Numbered from the stretch's first letter, positions 24,488-33,752 are shown. The stretch is DNA of 64,000 bases from Candidatus Kaistia colombiensis (GCA_029203105.1 CP119318.1:4540501-4604500); one strand, 5' to 3'. A program made the numbers and translations. The notes: a model not told the origin generated them from the letters alone.

Positions 24488-26359
24488 GCGTGCGCCCCCC
24501 GCGAATGCCGTGACATCGCCCGCGACGGCACGCCAGCAGCGCACCTCCTGGCCCCCTCCGACCGGATCCAGCGTTTGCGGTATCGTCCGGCAGGCATCGA
24601 CGACGTGCGGGCAGCGCGAGGCCAGATAGCAGCCGTTCGGCAAGTCGATCGGGCTTGGAATCTCGCCTTCGAGCGCTGCCGGAATGACCTTGTCGACGCG
24701 GCGATCAGTCGGATCGGGAAACAGATGGGCCGAGAGCAGCGCCTGCGAATAGGGATGCCGCGGGCGCGAAAACACCTGCTCAACCGTGCCGGTCTCGACG
24801 ATCTGGCCGAGATACATGACCGAGACCTTGTGGCAGAGATAGCGGACGGTGGTCAGGTCGTGGCTGATGAAGAGATAGCTGATACCGAGCTCCTTCTGGA
24901 GCCGGACCAGCAATTCGATCAGCCCGACGCGGGCGCGCGGCGACAGCACGGAAGTCGGCTCGTCGAGAACGATGAATTCCGGATTGCAGGCGAGCGCGCG
25001 GGCGATGTTGATGCGCTGGAGCGCGCCGGCGCCAAGGCCGCGCGGCTTCCGGTCGAGCAGGCTGCGATCGAGATCGACCAGATCGATCAACTCCTCCGCG
25101 CGCTTGTTCTTGTCGGCGGTCGAGAGGTCGGAGTGCAGGTCGAGCGGCTCGGTCAGGATCCGGCGGATCGTCCAGCGCGGGTTCAGGCTGTCGAACGGAT
25201 CCTGAAAGACGATCTGCAATTTGGAGCGATAGCGCCGCATATCGTTCGGCGGCAGCTTCACCAGATCCTCGCCGTTGAAGACGATGGATCCGGAAGTCGG
25301 CTCGAGCAGGCGCAGCAAGCATCGGCCGACCGTGGTCTTGCCGGAGCCGCTCTCGCCGACCAGGCCAAGCGTCTCGCCGCGGCCGATTTCCAGCGAAACC
25401 TTGTCGACCGCCTGGATCGTCTTCCTGGTATGCTGAACGGCGAAGGTTTTGCGCAAATCTGTCGTCTTGAGCAACTGCTTGACGCCGCCCTCCGGCGATT
25501 CGAGCCCGAGTGACGAGCCACGCTCGCGCTGCAGCTTGAGGATCTGCCGGCTGTAAGGATGCTGCGGATTGGCGAAAAATTCGCGCACCGGCGCGTCCTC
25601 GACGATCCGCCCCTCATGCAGCACCAGCACCCGGTCGCAATAATTGGCGAGCGTGCCGAGTTCCTGCGTGATCAGCAAAATGGCCGAGCCGGTCTCCTGG
25701 ACGGTGTTCCACATCTCGTCGAGAAACTGCGCCTGGATCGTCACGTCGAGGCCGCTGGTCGGCTCGTCGGCGATCAGGAGCTTCGGCTTCGACGACAGCG
25801 CCATGGCGATCAGTGCGCGTTGCGCCATGCCGCCGGAAAGCTCATGTGCGTAGGGATCGGCCCGGCGCTCGGGATCGTTGATGCCGACCATGCGCAGCAT
25901 GTCGATTGCCTTGCGCCGCAATTGCGGTCCCGAGGCAGCATTGTGCGCTTGATAGGCATAGCCGATCTGCTTGCCGATCCGGAGCATCGGATTGAGCGAG
26001 GAGCGCGGATTCTGCACGATGATAGCGATGTCGCGGCCACGAATGGCGCGAATCTCTGGGTCGGGCAGCTTCAGCAGGTCGCGGCCGTCGAACTCGACGC
26101 GACCGCCAAGGATCTTGCCCGGCGCGCGGGCGAGCCCGAGCAGCGCCAGCGCCGCCGTCGACTTGCCGCTGCCGGCATCACCGATCAACCCGACCACTTC
26201 GCGCTCGCGCACCTTGAAGCTCAACCCGTCGACCGGCTTGATCATGCGGCCATCGACCGGGTAGCCAACAACGAGATTTTCGACCGACAAAACCGTTCGG
26301 GCAGCCACCGGCTCGACCACGGAAAACTCCGCCAGGGCGGTCGCCTCAAGACGCGTCAT
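24484..26359 (-). CDS. dipeptide/oligopeptide-type ABC transporter, fused double ATPase (apparently frame-fused to the next gene)
   Basis: About 624 residues: two ATP-binding domains in one chain (DppD-DppF type). Domain 1: Walker A GDAGSGKST, signature LSGGMAQRALIA, Walker B LLIADEPTSGLD. Domain 2: Walker A GESGSGKTT, Walker B FIVLDEPTSVLS, but the signature is degenerate (LGAGALQRI instead of LSGGQ). A C-terminal oligopeptide-type Cys region (ASRCPHVVDACRTI) follows. The start ATG at 26359 overlaps the permease end by 14 bp. As given there is no stop before the GMC ATG; dropping one base from the G6 run at 24494-24499 gives an ATGA junction with a stop at 24484-24486. Confidence 0.85.
24494..24499. 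other. G6/C6 homopolymer at the ABC-GMC junction
   Basis: Six C on the plus strand (six G on the coding strand), 7-12 bp before the GMC start codon. With five bases the ABC frame would end in a TGA that overlaps the GMC ATG, exactly like the other junctions of this operon. With six, the two proteins are fused. Confidence 0.6.
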
Positions 26360-27248
26360 AGCGGCGCTCCAGGGCATTGCCGAGCACGGCGAAACCGAAC
26401 ACGGTCAGGGAAATCGCGATGCCGGGGAACACCGACGGCCACCACTCGCCGAGGATAATCTGGTTGGCACCGGTGGAAATCATCAGGCCCCATTCCGGCG
26501 TCGGCGGCCGCACGCCGGCGCCGACGAAGGAGAGGCCCGCCGTCAGCAGGATGGCAAACCCGATGGTGACCGACGCCTGGATCAGCGCCGGCGTCAGCGA
26601 GTTCGGCAGGACGTGGCGTATGGCGATGCTGAGCTCGGTATTGCCGAGTGCACGAGCCGCCTCGACGAAGCCACGAACCTTCTGGCTCATCACCTCGGCG
26701 CGGGTCAGGCGGACATAGATCGGCGTGTAGACGAAGGCGAGCGCGATGACGATGTTGCTCGTCGAGCGCCCGGCCAGCGCCACCAGCACCATGGCCGAGA
26801 TGAACACCGGAAAGGACTGCATCACGTCAGAGACGCGCATCATCAGCTCGGTCGCGGCATTGCGATAATAGCCGGCGATCAGGCCGAGGAAGACGCCGAG
26901 TAGCAGCGAAAGACCGTTGGCGACCAGAGCTATGACGAGATCGGTGCGCGGCGCGGCGATGACGCGGGAGAAGACGTCGAAGCCCGAGGCATCCGTACCC
27001 ATCCAGTTCGGCGGCACTTCGAGACTGCCGGAGATCCAGGCGCCGAACAGGCCCGGGATTTCGGAAAGCGAGGGCGGCGGCACAGAGACATTCGGCGTCG
27101 TCAGCGTCGGGTCGTAGGGACCGACATAGGGACCGACGATGGCAAGCGCGACGACGATGACGACGATCGTCAAACCGAGGCCGAACAACCAGTCGCGGCG
27201 GCGACGCGGCAGCAGATCTGACTGGGAAAGGGCGTGCAGGCTGGACAT
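26346..27248 (-). CDS. dipeptide/oligopeptide-type ABC transporter permease (DppC-like)
   Basis: 300 residues. One N-terminal membrane helix, a periplasmic loop with PNWMGTDASGFDVFSRVI (the usual LGTDxxGRDxxSR region of DppC proteins), then five helices of the binding-protein-dependent permease domain with the EAA loop EAARALGNTELSIAIRHVLP that contacts the ATPase. The start ATG at 27248 overlaps the stop of the DppB-like gene. Inner-membrane half of the importer. Confidence 0.92.
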   Translation of the reverse strand: MSSLHALSQSDLLPRRRRDWLFGLGLTIVVIVVALAIVGPYVGPYDPTLTTPNVSVPPPSLSEIPGLFGAWISGSLEVPPNWMGTDASGFDVFSRVIAAPRTDLVIALVANGLSLLLGVFLGLIAGYYRNAATELMMRVSDVMQSFPVFISAMVLVALAGRSTSNIVIALAFVYTPIYVRLTRAEVMSQKVRGFVEAARALGNTELSIAIRHVLPNSLTPALIQASVTIGFAILLTAGLSFVGAGVRPPTPEWGLMISTGANQIILGEWWPSVFPGIAISLTVFGFAVLGNALERRYDAS

Positions 27249-28276
27249 CAATAGGCAATCCGGGGGTCGATCGCGGCGTGGATCAGATCCAGCGCGAGAT
27301 AAACGACGAGCGAGATGGCGGTGATCACCAGAACAACGGCCTGGATCGCGGGGTAGTCATAGTTGAGCACCGCGCTGATCGCATATTGGCCAATGCCGCC
27401 GAGCGAGAAGACGCTCTCCGTGAGCACCGCGCCGCTCAGCATGAAGCCGTAGAGGATGCCGATCAGTGTCATCGACGGCGCCATGGCGGCGCGCAGCGCA
27501 TAGCGGGCGACGCGCGCTTTCGGCAGGCCGGCGCAATTGGCGTAGAGCACGAAGTCAGACTGCAGCGCGCGAGCCATGTTCTGCCGGACCATTTTGATGA
27601 TCGGACCGGAGAGGATGAAGGCCATAGTGAACACCGGCAGCATCAGATGATGCAGGGCTTCGACGAACACATCGAACTGACCGGCAATCAGGGCGTCGAC
27701 GGTCATGAAGCCGGTAACGACGTCGGGCGCGGTCGTCATCGGCGACAGGCGACCGAGCGGCGCCGGCGCGATGCCGAGGGTGAAGAAGAACAGATAGACG
27801 AACAACAAGCCCCACCAGAACTCGGGCTGCGAGCCGGCGAACAGGCTGTAGACGAAGACGCCCTTGTCGGCCTTGCCGCCTGGGTTCAGCGCGCCGAACA
27901 TGCCGACCGGCACGGCGACCGCGAGCGCCAGCAGGAAGCTCAGCGTGACGAGTTCGATCGTGACGGGCAGATAGGCGGCGATCTCAGCGGTGACCGGCGT
28001 GCCGGTGACCCAGGAAACGCCGAACGAGCCCTGCAGCAGGCCCGGCGAGATCTCGGGCTGGAAGCCGAGATAAGTCGCGAGCTGCGCGAGCAGCGGCCGG
28101 TCGACGCCGAGCTGCTTGGCGGCCTGCGCATAGGCCTCGGGGCTCGCATTCATGCCGACCAGACGCGACACGGGGTCCGCCGGCAGCAGGCGGATCAGGA
28201 AGAAGACGGCGATCGTCAGCCCGATGAGCTGCAGCAGCCCGACGGCAAAACGCTTGGAGATATATCGAAACAGCAC
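27248..28276 (-). CDS. dipeptide/oligopeptide-type ABC transporter permease (DppB-like)
   Basis: 342 residues from a GTG start at 28276 with GAGGG 8 bp upstream. The N-terminus VLFRYISKRFAVGLLQLIG and RLLPADPVSRLVG are characteristic of DppB proteins. Six membrane helices; EAA loop ANCAGLPKARVARYALRAAM. It pairs with the DppC-like permease downstream (ATGA overlap). The open frame continues upstream of the GTG for many codons but that part shows no family similarity and is a shadow of the substrate-binding gene. Confidence 0.92.
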   Translation of the reverse strand: MLFRYISKRFAVGLLQLIGLTIAVFFLIRLLPADPVSRLVGMNASPEAYAQAAKQLGVDRPLLAQLATYLGFQPEISPGLLQGSFGVSWVTGTPVTAEIAAYLPVTIELVTLSFLLALAVAVPVGMFGALNPGGKADKGVFVYSLFAGSQPEFWWGLLFVYLFFFTLGIAPAPLGRLSPMTTAPDVVTGFMTVDALIAGQFDVFVEALHHLMLPVFTMAFILSGPIIKMVRQNMARALQSDFVLYANCAGLPKARVARYALRAAMAPSMTLIGILYGFMLSGAVLTESVFSLGGIGQYAISAVLNYDYPAIQAVVLVITAISLVVYLALDLIHAAIDPRIAY

Positions 28277-28329
28277 GGGCCGACCCTCGGCGGGAAGGAG
28301 GCAGGCCGATCCGGCCTGCCTCGTCCGAT

Positions 28330-30074
28330 TTACTGAACGCTGAGATCGAAGTAGCGGATGGAATTGTCCGGATACCAGCGCATGCCCTTGAGCTTGTCGG
28401 AATAGGCCCACTGCGTCTTGTATTCGACGACCGGCAGCCACGCGATGTCGGCGGCGAGCTTGTCCTGGATCTGGCCGAGCATCTCGGTGCGCTTGGCCAC
28501 GTCCGGCTCGACGCGGGCCTTGGCCCAGAGATCGTCGACGATCGGGCTGGAGTAATTGACCATGTTGTTGAGGCCGCCCTTGTCCTTCGTCACGAAAAAC
28601 AGCTGGACCGCATAGCCGGCGTCGACGCCGATCGGCTTTTCTTGGTCGTTGACGGCGAAGGGCAGGTCGCCCTTCACCAGTTGGCGGTCGCCATACTGGG
28701 TCTGCGGGATCGGGTTCAGCGTCGCGGGAATGCCGACGGCGCGCAGCGAGGACTGGATGATGTTGACGATCGGACCGAGTGTCGATTCCTTCTCCGTCAC
28801 ATAGGAGAGCTGGAACGCGTCGCCGAAGGCCTCCAGGCCCTTGCCGTCCGGATAACCGGCCTCGGCCAGCAGCGCCTTGGCCTTCTCCGGACGCCGAAGG
28901 CCTCCAGGCCCTTGCCGTCCGGATAACCGGCCTCGGCCAGCAGCGCCTTGGCCTTCTCCGGATCATAGCTGTACTGCCCGGCCTCCTTGAAGCCCGGATA
29001 GCTGCTCGGCACTGAGCCCTTCCACTGATGCGCCTGGCCGAAATAGCCGGTCTTGATGATCTGCTCGAACGGGATGGCGTGGGCAATCGCCTCGCGCACC
29101 TTCGGATTGTCGAATGGCTTCGAGGCGAAGTTCATGTGCAGGAACAGGTTTTCGTTGCCCGTCACGCCGCCGACGGCGACGCCCTTGACCGAACGCAGGC
29201 TGTCGAACTCCTTCGGCGTCAGGCCGCTGGCGAGCTGCGCCTGGCCGGTACGCAGCACGACGACGCGGTTGGACGACTGCGGGACGCGGCGGACGGTGAC
29301 CTTATCGATCGCCGGCTTGCCACGATAGTAATCCGGATTGGCCTTGTAGCTGATTTCCTGATTCTTCGACCATTTGTCGAGGCAATAGGCGCCGAAGCCG
29401 GGAGCGTTCTGCGTATTGGCATAGTCGTGCGACCAGGGATCCTTCTCGGTCGCGTGCTTCTCCATCGTCTCCTTGTCATAGATGAGCAGGCCGAAGATCG
29501 AGAGCACCGGCAGGAACAGCGCATTCGGCTCCGACTGCCGGATCTGCACCGTGTAGTCGTCGATGATCTTGACTTCGTCGCCGAGTTCCTTCGCCTTCGG
29601 ATCCTTGCCGAAGACGGCCGGCGTGAAGCCGTCGATCGAGGCGACGTTGGACAGGAACCAGCCGATGGGGGCGGCGCCGCTCACCGACTTGGCGCGGGCA
29701 AAGGTGTAGGCCACGTCCATGGCGTCGAAGGTGGCGCCGTCGCAACCCTTGACGCCCTTGCGCAGGTGCAGCGTCCAGGTCAGCGTCGCCGGATCATAGT
29801 CCCAGCTTTCGACCAGCCGCCCCTCGATCTTGGAAAAGTCCGGCATGACGATGCCGTCTTCGTTGGCCGGGGCGGCGGCATAGCCGACGAGCGGCTCCAG
29901 AAGGCTGACCATGCCCTGCTGGCTGGCGGGAATCGCGGCCGAAGGGCCATCATAGTCGAGACCGGCCGGCACATCCTCGGCCAGAACGAGGATCTGCTGC
30001 GCGGAGGCAGGCAAGGCGGCAAGCGTCAGGGCTGCCACGGCCACGGCCGAAAGCAGCGCGTTTCTCATCAGCAT
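28330..30074 (-). pseudogene. ABC transporter substrate-binding protein, family 5, broken by a 71-bp duplication
   Basis: ATG at 30074 with TGAGGGG upstream opens a signal peptide (SAVAVAALTLAALPASAQQ) and a family 5 peptide/opine-type binding domain with WDYDPATLTWTLHLRKGVKG and TFDAMDVAYTFARAKSV. Near codon 415 the frame is lost because 71 bp (28821-28891) are repeated exactly at 28892-28962. Removing one copy restores a continuous chain through LEAFGDAFQLSYVTEKEST to the C-terminal SIRYFDLSVQ, about 557 residues. Periplasmic receptor of the importer; first gene of the leftward operon, just behind operator 30102-30119. If the duplication is real, import is inactivated. Confidence 0.88.
28821..28962. 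repeat. perfect 71-bp tandem duplication
   Basis: Bases 28821-28891 recur without mismatch at 28892-28962. Both copies begin CGCCGAAGGCCTCC and end GCCTTCTCCGGA. The unit is not a multiple of three, so it shifts the frame of the substrate-binding gene. No mobile-element ends are seen. Confidence 0.95.
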
Positions 30075-30101
30075 AATAGGACCCCTCAGGTTGTTCTTAT
30101 G

Positions 30102-30119
30102 GATTTGTCCGGACAAATC
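30102..30119. promoter_or_regulatory. GntR operator O1 (leftward transporter promoter)
   Basis: Perfect 18-bp palindrome GATTTGTCCGGACAAATC, 28 bp upstream of the substrate-binding start. One of five copies in the window, all at promoters of this catabolic region. It lies where the -10/start of the leftward promoter is expected. Confidence 0.85.
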
Positions 30120-30139
30120 ACGCCTCAGCTCCCCGGTAT

Positions 30140-30145
30140 TGTCAA
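30140..30145 (-). promoter_or_regulatory. candidate -35 box of the leftward transporter operon
   Basis: TTGACA on the minus strand (TGTCAA on plus), 20 bp before operator O1. A 17-bp spacer would put a weak -10 (CGTGAT) at 30122-30117, overlapping O1, which suits repression by steric block. Confidence 0.55.
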
Positions 30146-30176
30146 GCGCTTCTTGGAGAAACTTCGCAAAAATGGG

Positions 30177-30182
30177 TTGACA
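30177..30182 (+). promoter_or_regulatory. candidate -35 box of the rightward SDR/PuuE-like operon
   Basis: TTGACA on the plus strand, 20 bp before operator O2. The -10 would fall at about 30200-30206, overlapping the edge of O2. The layout mirrors the leftward promoter. Confidence 0.55.
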
Positions 30183-30202
30183 GCCGTCGGTTTGGCCGAG
30201 AC

Positions 30203-30218
30203 ATTTGTCCGGACAAAT
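30203..30218. promoter_or_regulatory. GntR operator O2 (rightward operon)
   Basis: Perfect 16-bp palindrome ATTTGTCCGGACAAAT, centre exactly 100 bp from that of O1, 50 bp upstream of the first rightward gene. Confidence 0.85.
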
Positions 30219-30268
30219 AAGCCGTCCACTTGAGTTGTGACGGGGGAAAAATCGCAGTGGAGGTCGAC

Positions 30269-30586
30269 GTGACGCGGATCGTGGTGCTGTTCAATCTGAA
30301 GGCCGGTGTCGACACCAAAGCCTACGAAGCCTGGGCGGTATCGACGGACATTCCGATCGTGAACGGGCTCGATTCGATCGCCGCGTTTTCGGTCCACCCG
30401 ACCACCGGCGTTCTCGGCTCGGAGGCCAGGCCGCCCTATGCCTATGTCGAGATCATCGACGTCGCCGACGTGGACCAGTTTGGCGCCGACGTCACCAGCG
30501 CGACGATGCAGAAGATCGCGGCGGAGTTTCAGGCCTTCGCCGACAACCCCACCTTCATCATGACCCGCACGCTCGGAGCGGCGTGA
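30269..30586 (+). CDS. small HapK-like (dimeric alpha+beta barrel type) protein
   Basis: 105 residues from GTG 30269, preceded by GGAGG at a good distance. The sequence TRIVVLFNLKAGVDTKAYEAW, followed by FSVHPTTGVLGS and PYAYVEIIDVAD, resembles the REDY-like HapK family, small ferredoxin-like proteins related to dimeric barrel (Dabb) proteins. Their biochemical role is not well defined. It is the first gene of the O2-controlled operon and its stop overlaps the following SDR start, so it is probably linked to the pathway, perhaps as a small isomerase or lyase. Confidence 0.65.
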   Translation: MTRIVVLFNLKAGVDTKAYEAWAVSTDIPIVNGLDSIAAFSVHPTTGVLGSEARPPYAYVEIIDVADVDQFGADVTSATMQKIAAEFQAFADNPTFIMTRTLGAA

Positions 30587-31425
30587 TGGCTGGCACGGAA
30601 CTGGCCGGCAGGGTCGCCCTGATCACCGGGGCCGGCCGGCCCGGAGGCCTTGGCCAGGGCATGGCGCGCAAGCTCGCCTCGCAGGGCGCGAAGCTCGTGC
30701 TGCATGATCGCGGCGCCGTCTCGGGCGCTGCGGCGCCGGCGCATGGCGTCGGCACGAAATCCGACCTCGAAACCGTGGCGGCCGAACTCGCCGCCGAGGG
30801 CGCGGAGGTCGTGACGGTCACCGGCGACCTGCTCGACGAGACGGCGATCGCCGCCGCCATCGCCGCGGCGGTCGAGCATTTCGACCGGCTCGACATCCTG
30901 ATCAACAATGCCGGCGTCGGCTATCTGTTCGGACCGCTGGTCGAACTGGAGGCCGAAAGCTGGGACGTCGTACTCGGCGTCAATCTTCGCGCGCCCGCGC
31001 TCGCGACCAAGCATGCGGCGAAGCAGATGATCGCGCAGGGTCAGGGCGGGCGGATCATCAACATCGCCTCGCAGGCGGCAAAGTCCGGCTTTGCCTTTGC
31101 AAGTGCCTACACCGCCTCGAAGCATGGCCTGATCGGCCTGACCCGCTCGGCGGCGCTCGAACTCGGCGAACACGGCATCACCGTCAACGCCATCTGTCCC
31201 AATCACGTCACGACGGGCCTCGGTGCCTGGCAGAACCGCTTCATGTCGGAAGCGCGCGGCCAGTCGATCGAGGCCTATCTCGACGAGATGCGCGCGCGCA
31301 TTCCGCTGCGCCGCACCGGCACGCCGAACGACACCGCCGAAACCGCCGCGTTCCTCTGCTCGGACGCCGCCGCCTACATTACCGCCGAGGCGATCAACGT
31401 CTCCGGCGGGGAGGAATACCACTGA
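30586..31425 (+). CDS. short-chain dehydrogenase/reductase (SDR)
   Basis: 279 residues. Cofactor motif TGAGRPGGLGQG is a modified TGxxxGxG with an extra residue; NNAG, catalytic Ser in NIASQAA and YTASK are present. The insertion after the first strand (LVLHDRGAVSGAAAPAHG) resembles SDRs of the FabG/3-hydroxyacyl or multifunctional-protein type that keep a longer loop there. The start at 30586 shares its A with the previous stop. Its C-terminal AINVSGGEEYH ends at the TGA that overlaps the next ATG. Likely NAD(P)-linked alcohol or hydroxyacyl oxidation in the pathway. Confidence 0.88.
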   Translation: MAGTELAGRVALITGAGRPGGLGQGMARKLASQGAKLVLHDRGAVSGAAAPAHGVGTKSDLETVAAELAAEGAEVVTVTGDLLDETAIAAAIAAAVEHFDRLDILINNAGVGYLFGPLVELEAESWDVVLGVNLRAPALATKHAAKQMIAQGQGGRIINIASQAAKSGFAFASAYTASKHGLIGLTRSAALELGEHGITVNAICPNHVTTGLGAWQNRFMSEARGQSIEAYLDEMRARIPLRRTGTPNDTAETAAFLCSDAAAYITAEAINVSGGEEYH

Positions 31426-32297
31426 TGACCGCGCCCTTCTCCTGGCCCAACCAGGCCCGGCTCGCCATGTCCTTCGTCATCAACATCGAGGAAGGCTCCG
31501 AGATGACCGTCGCCCGCGGCGACAAGGGGCCGGAGCCGGTCGACGAACTCGGCGTTTCGCTGAAGATCCCGATCCGCAACTACGCCAACGAGAGCAATTA
31601 TCAGTACGGCATCCGCGCCGGCGCGCCGCGCGTCTTCGGCCTGTTCCAGAAACATGGCGTCGCCACCACCGTCACCGCCGCCGCGATGGCGATCGAGAAT
31701 GCGCCGGAACTCGCCGATTATATCCGTGCCGGCAATCATGAGACCTGCAGCCATGGCTGGCGCTGGATCCACCAGTTTTCCTATGACGAGGCGCGCGAGC
31801 GCGACTTCATCGACAAGGCGGTGAAGAGCATCGAGGCGACAACCGGCACCCGTCCCTATGGCTGGCTGTCGCGCTACCTGCACACCGACCGCACCCGCCG
31901 CCTGCTCGCCGAGGCCGGCTTCGCCTATCACATGGACGATTTTTCCGACGACGTGCCGCGCTGGGACATGGTCGAGACCGAGGCGGGGCCGAAGCCGATC
32001 GTCATCGTCCCCTACGCGCTCGATACCAACGACATGAAGTTCTGGACCGCGCCGTCCTATACCCCGCAGGATTGGCTCGACTACGCCATCGCCACCTTCG
32101 ACCAGCTGCACGAGGAAGGCGCCGACGGCCCGAAGATGATGTCGCTCGGCCTGCATCTCCGGATCATCGGCCGCCCGGGCCGCATCGGCGCGCTCGACAA
32201 GTTCATCCGCTATGTGAAGAGCCAGCCCGATGTCTGGTGCGCGACGCGCCTCGACATCGCCCGGCACTTTGCTGCCAACGTCCCAGCTCCGGTCTGA
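31425..32297 (+). CDS. polysaccharide deacetylase-family hydrolase, PuuE (allantoinase)-like
   Basis: 290 residues. It follows the pattern of bacterial PuuE allantoinases rather than chitin deacetylases: FVINIEEGSE near the N-terminus, ETCSHGWRWIHQ, GTRPYGWLSRY, and SDDVPRW. In that family the NodB-like fold hydrolyses a cyclic amide without the classical metal triad, so this protein may open a lactam, imide or hydantoin-like ring or cleave an amide. Proteins of this kind also occur in catabolic clusters unrelated to purines. TGATG overlap with the SDR. Whether it is a true allantoinase is doubtful, since no other purine genes are near. Confidence 0.8.
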   Translation: MTAPFSWPNQARLAMSFVINIEEGSEMTVARGDKGPEPVDELGVSLKIPIRNYANESNYQYGIRAGAPRVFGLFQKHGVATTVTAAAMAIENAPELADYIRAGNHETCSHGWRWIHQFSYDEARERDFIDKAVKSIEATTGTRPYGWLSRYLHTDRTRRLLAEAGFAYHMDDFSDDVPRWDMVETEAGPKPIVIVPYALDTNDMKFWTAPSYTPQDWLDYAIATFDQLHEEGADGPKMMSLGLHLRIIGRPGRIGALDKFIRYVKSQPDVWCATRLDIARHFAANVPAPV

Positions 32298-32309
32298 GGA
32301 AACCGCATC

Positions 32310-33704
32310 ATGTCCTCGGCCAATCCGCTCGACCGCGTCGTCGACCACGTCATCAACACGCGCTTTGAAGACCTGCCCCCGGCGGTCGTCGCCAAGACCA
32401 AGACCTTCCTGCTCGACACGCTCGGCGTCGGCATCGCCGGTTCGGCCGGCACCGGCATCCCGGAACTGAAGCAGGTCGCGGCCGGCTGGGGCCAGGGCGC
32501 CGAGGCGACGGTCTGGCTGACCGGCGAACGCCTGCCGGCCCAGCAGGCGGCGATCATCAATGCCTATCAGGTCCACTGCCTGGAGTTCGATTGCGTCCAT
32601 GAAGGCGCGGTCCTGCATCCGATGGCGACGATCCTCTCGGCCGTCCTGGCCTGGGCCGAGCGCGAGCGCGGCAAGGGCCGGACGATCTCCGGCCGCGACC
32701 TGATCACGGCGCTGGCGCTCGGCGTCGACGTCTCAACCATGCTGGGGGTCGTCACCAATTCGGCGCTGCGCTTCTTCCGGCCGGCGACGGCCGGCGGTTT
32801 CGGCGCGGTGGCGGCGATCGGCAAGCTCGCCGGTTTCGACGCGCTGATGCTGAAGAACGCCCTCGGCGCCCAGTATTCGCAGACCAGCGGCACGCTGCAG
32901 CCGCATGTCGAGGGTTCGCCGATGCTCGGCCTGCAGGTCGGCTTCAACGCCCGCGCCGCCATCGTCTCGGCCGATCTGGCGCTGGCCGGCTTCCGCGGAC
33001 CGCACGACATCCTGACCGGGCAATATGGCTATTTCGCCCTGTTCGAGCAGAACGACTACGATCTCGAGCCGTTTCTCGCCCGGCTGGGACAGGACTGGCA
33101 GATGCTGGAAATGTCGCACAAGCCCTATCCGAGCGGCCGCCTGACCCATGGCGTCGTCGACGGCCTCGGCCAGTTGATGCAGCGGCACGGCTTCGCCGCC
33201 GGGGAGATTGCCGGCATCGTCTGCGAGGTCCCTCCCCTGGTCAACCGCCTCGTCGGCCGGCCGGACATCCCGAACCCGGAGGCCAACTACGCCAAGCTGT
33301 GCCTGCGCTTCGTCGCCGGGACTTTCCTGGCGCACGGCCGGGTCGATGTGACCGATTTCCGCGGCCGCGCCGTGCTCGACGATCCAGACGTCCACCGCTA
33401 CGCCGCGCTGGTCGAGGTGATCCAGGACGACAATCCCGATCTGAACGCGCTCGATCCGCAGACCATCCGGGTCCGCCTCCGGAACGGCGCCGACCATGCG
33501 ATCACGCTGCGCCACGTCTATGGTCACCCGGCCGCGGCGATGACCGAGGCTGCGAATGTCGAGAAGTTCCGTCGCTGCGCCGGCTATGGCGCGATTCCGC
33601 TCGAAGCGGAGAAGGTCGACGCGCTGATCGCGACGGTCGGCGCTCTGGAATCCAATGCCGATGCGGCGGCGCTGGTGGCGCTGACGCTCGCTCGCCAGAA
33701 TTGA
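32310..33704 (+). CDS. MmgE/PrpD family protein
   Basis: 464 residues, full length for the family. Typical stretches are DTLGVGIAGSAG, the QVHCLEFDCVHEGAVLHP segment, FFRPATAGGFGAVAAIGKL and SHKPYPSGRLTHGVVDG. Known members are 2-methylcitrate dehydratase and cis-aconitate decarboxylase, but most, like this one, are uncharacterised lyases or isomerases. Last gene of the O2 operon. A second, divergent paralogue lies at 40.97 kb in the same regulon. Confidence 0.88.
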   Translation: MSSANPLDRVVDHVINTRFEDLPPAVVAKTKTFLLDTLGVGIAGSAGTGIPELKQVAAGWGQGAEATVWLTGERLPAQQAAIINAYQVHCLEFDCVHEGAVLHPMATILSAVLAWAERERGKGRTISGRDLITALALGVDVSTMLGVVTNSALRFFRPATAGGFGAVAAIGKLAGFDALMLKNALGAQYSQTSGTLQPHVEGSPMLGLQVGFNARAAIVSADLALAGFRGPHDILTGQYGYFALFEQNDYDLEPFLARLGQDWQMLEMSHKPYPSGRLTHGVVDGLGQLMQRHGFAAGEIAGIVCEVPPLVNRLVGRPDIPNPEANYAKLCLRFVAGTFLAHGRVDVTDFRGRAVLDDPDVHRYAALVEVIQDDNPDLNALDPQTIRVRLRNGADHAITLRHVYGHPAAAMTEAANVEKFRRCAGYGAIPLEAEKVDALIATVGALESNADAAALVALTLARQN

Positions 33705-33706
33705 CC

Positions 33707-33726
33707 TGATTTGTCCGGACAAATCA
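33707..33726. promoter_or_regulatory. GntR operator O3
   Basis: Perfect 20-bp palindrome TGATTTGTCCGGACAAATCA, the longest of the five, one bp before the -35 box of the following promoter and just after the PrpD-family stop. Confidence 0.85.
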
Positions 33727-33727
33727 T

Positions 33728-33733
33728 TTGACA
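33728..33733 (+). promoter_or_regulatory. candidate -35 box for the CitE/MaoC/CaiB operon
   Basis: TTGACA between operators O3 and O4; a 16-17 bp spacer leads to TTTATT at about 33750-33755, a fair -10, which overlaps O4 by three bases. With operators on both sides of the -35, tight repression is expected. Confidence 0.6.
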
Positions 33734-33752
33734 AGCCTTCTTGCGTCCTTTT

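Noticed and set aside
22811..25513. 900-codon open frame on the plus strand
   Set aside because: Antisense to the GMC dehydrogenase and ABC ATPase genes, which show complete motifs. Composition is that of a shadow frame.
27248..29086. A 612-residue permease with a long N-terminal extension
   Set aside because: The extra N-terminal part is the off-frame reading of the substrate-binding gene. DppB-like sequence begins at the GTG at 28276, which has a good ribosome site.
31425..32297. Purine/allantoin degradation cluster
   Set aside because: Only one PuuE-like gene is present. No urate oxidase, HIU hydrolase, OHCU decarboxylase, allantoicase or ureidoglycolate genes are found in the window.
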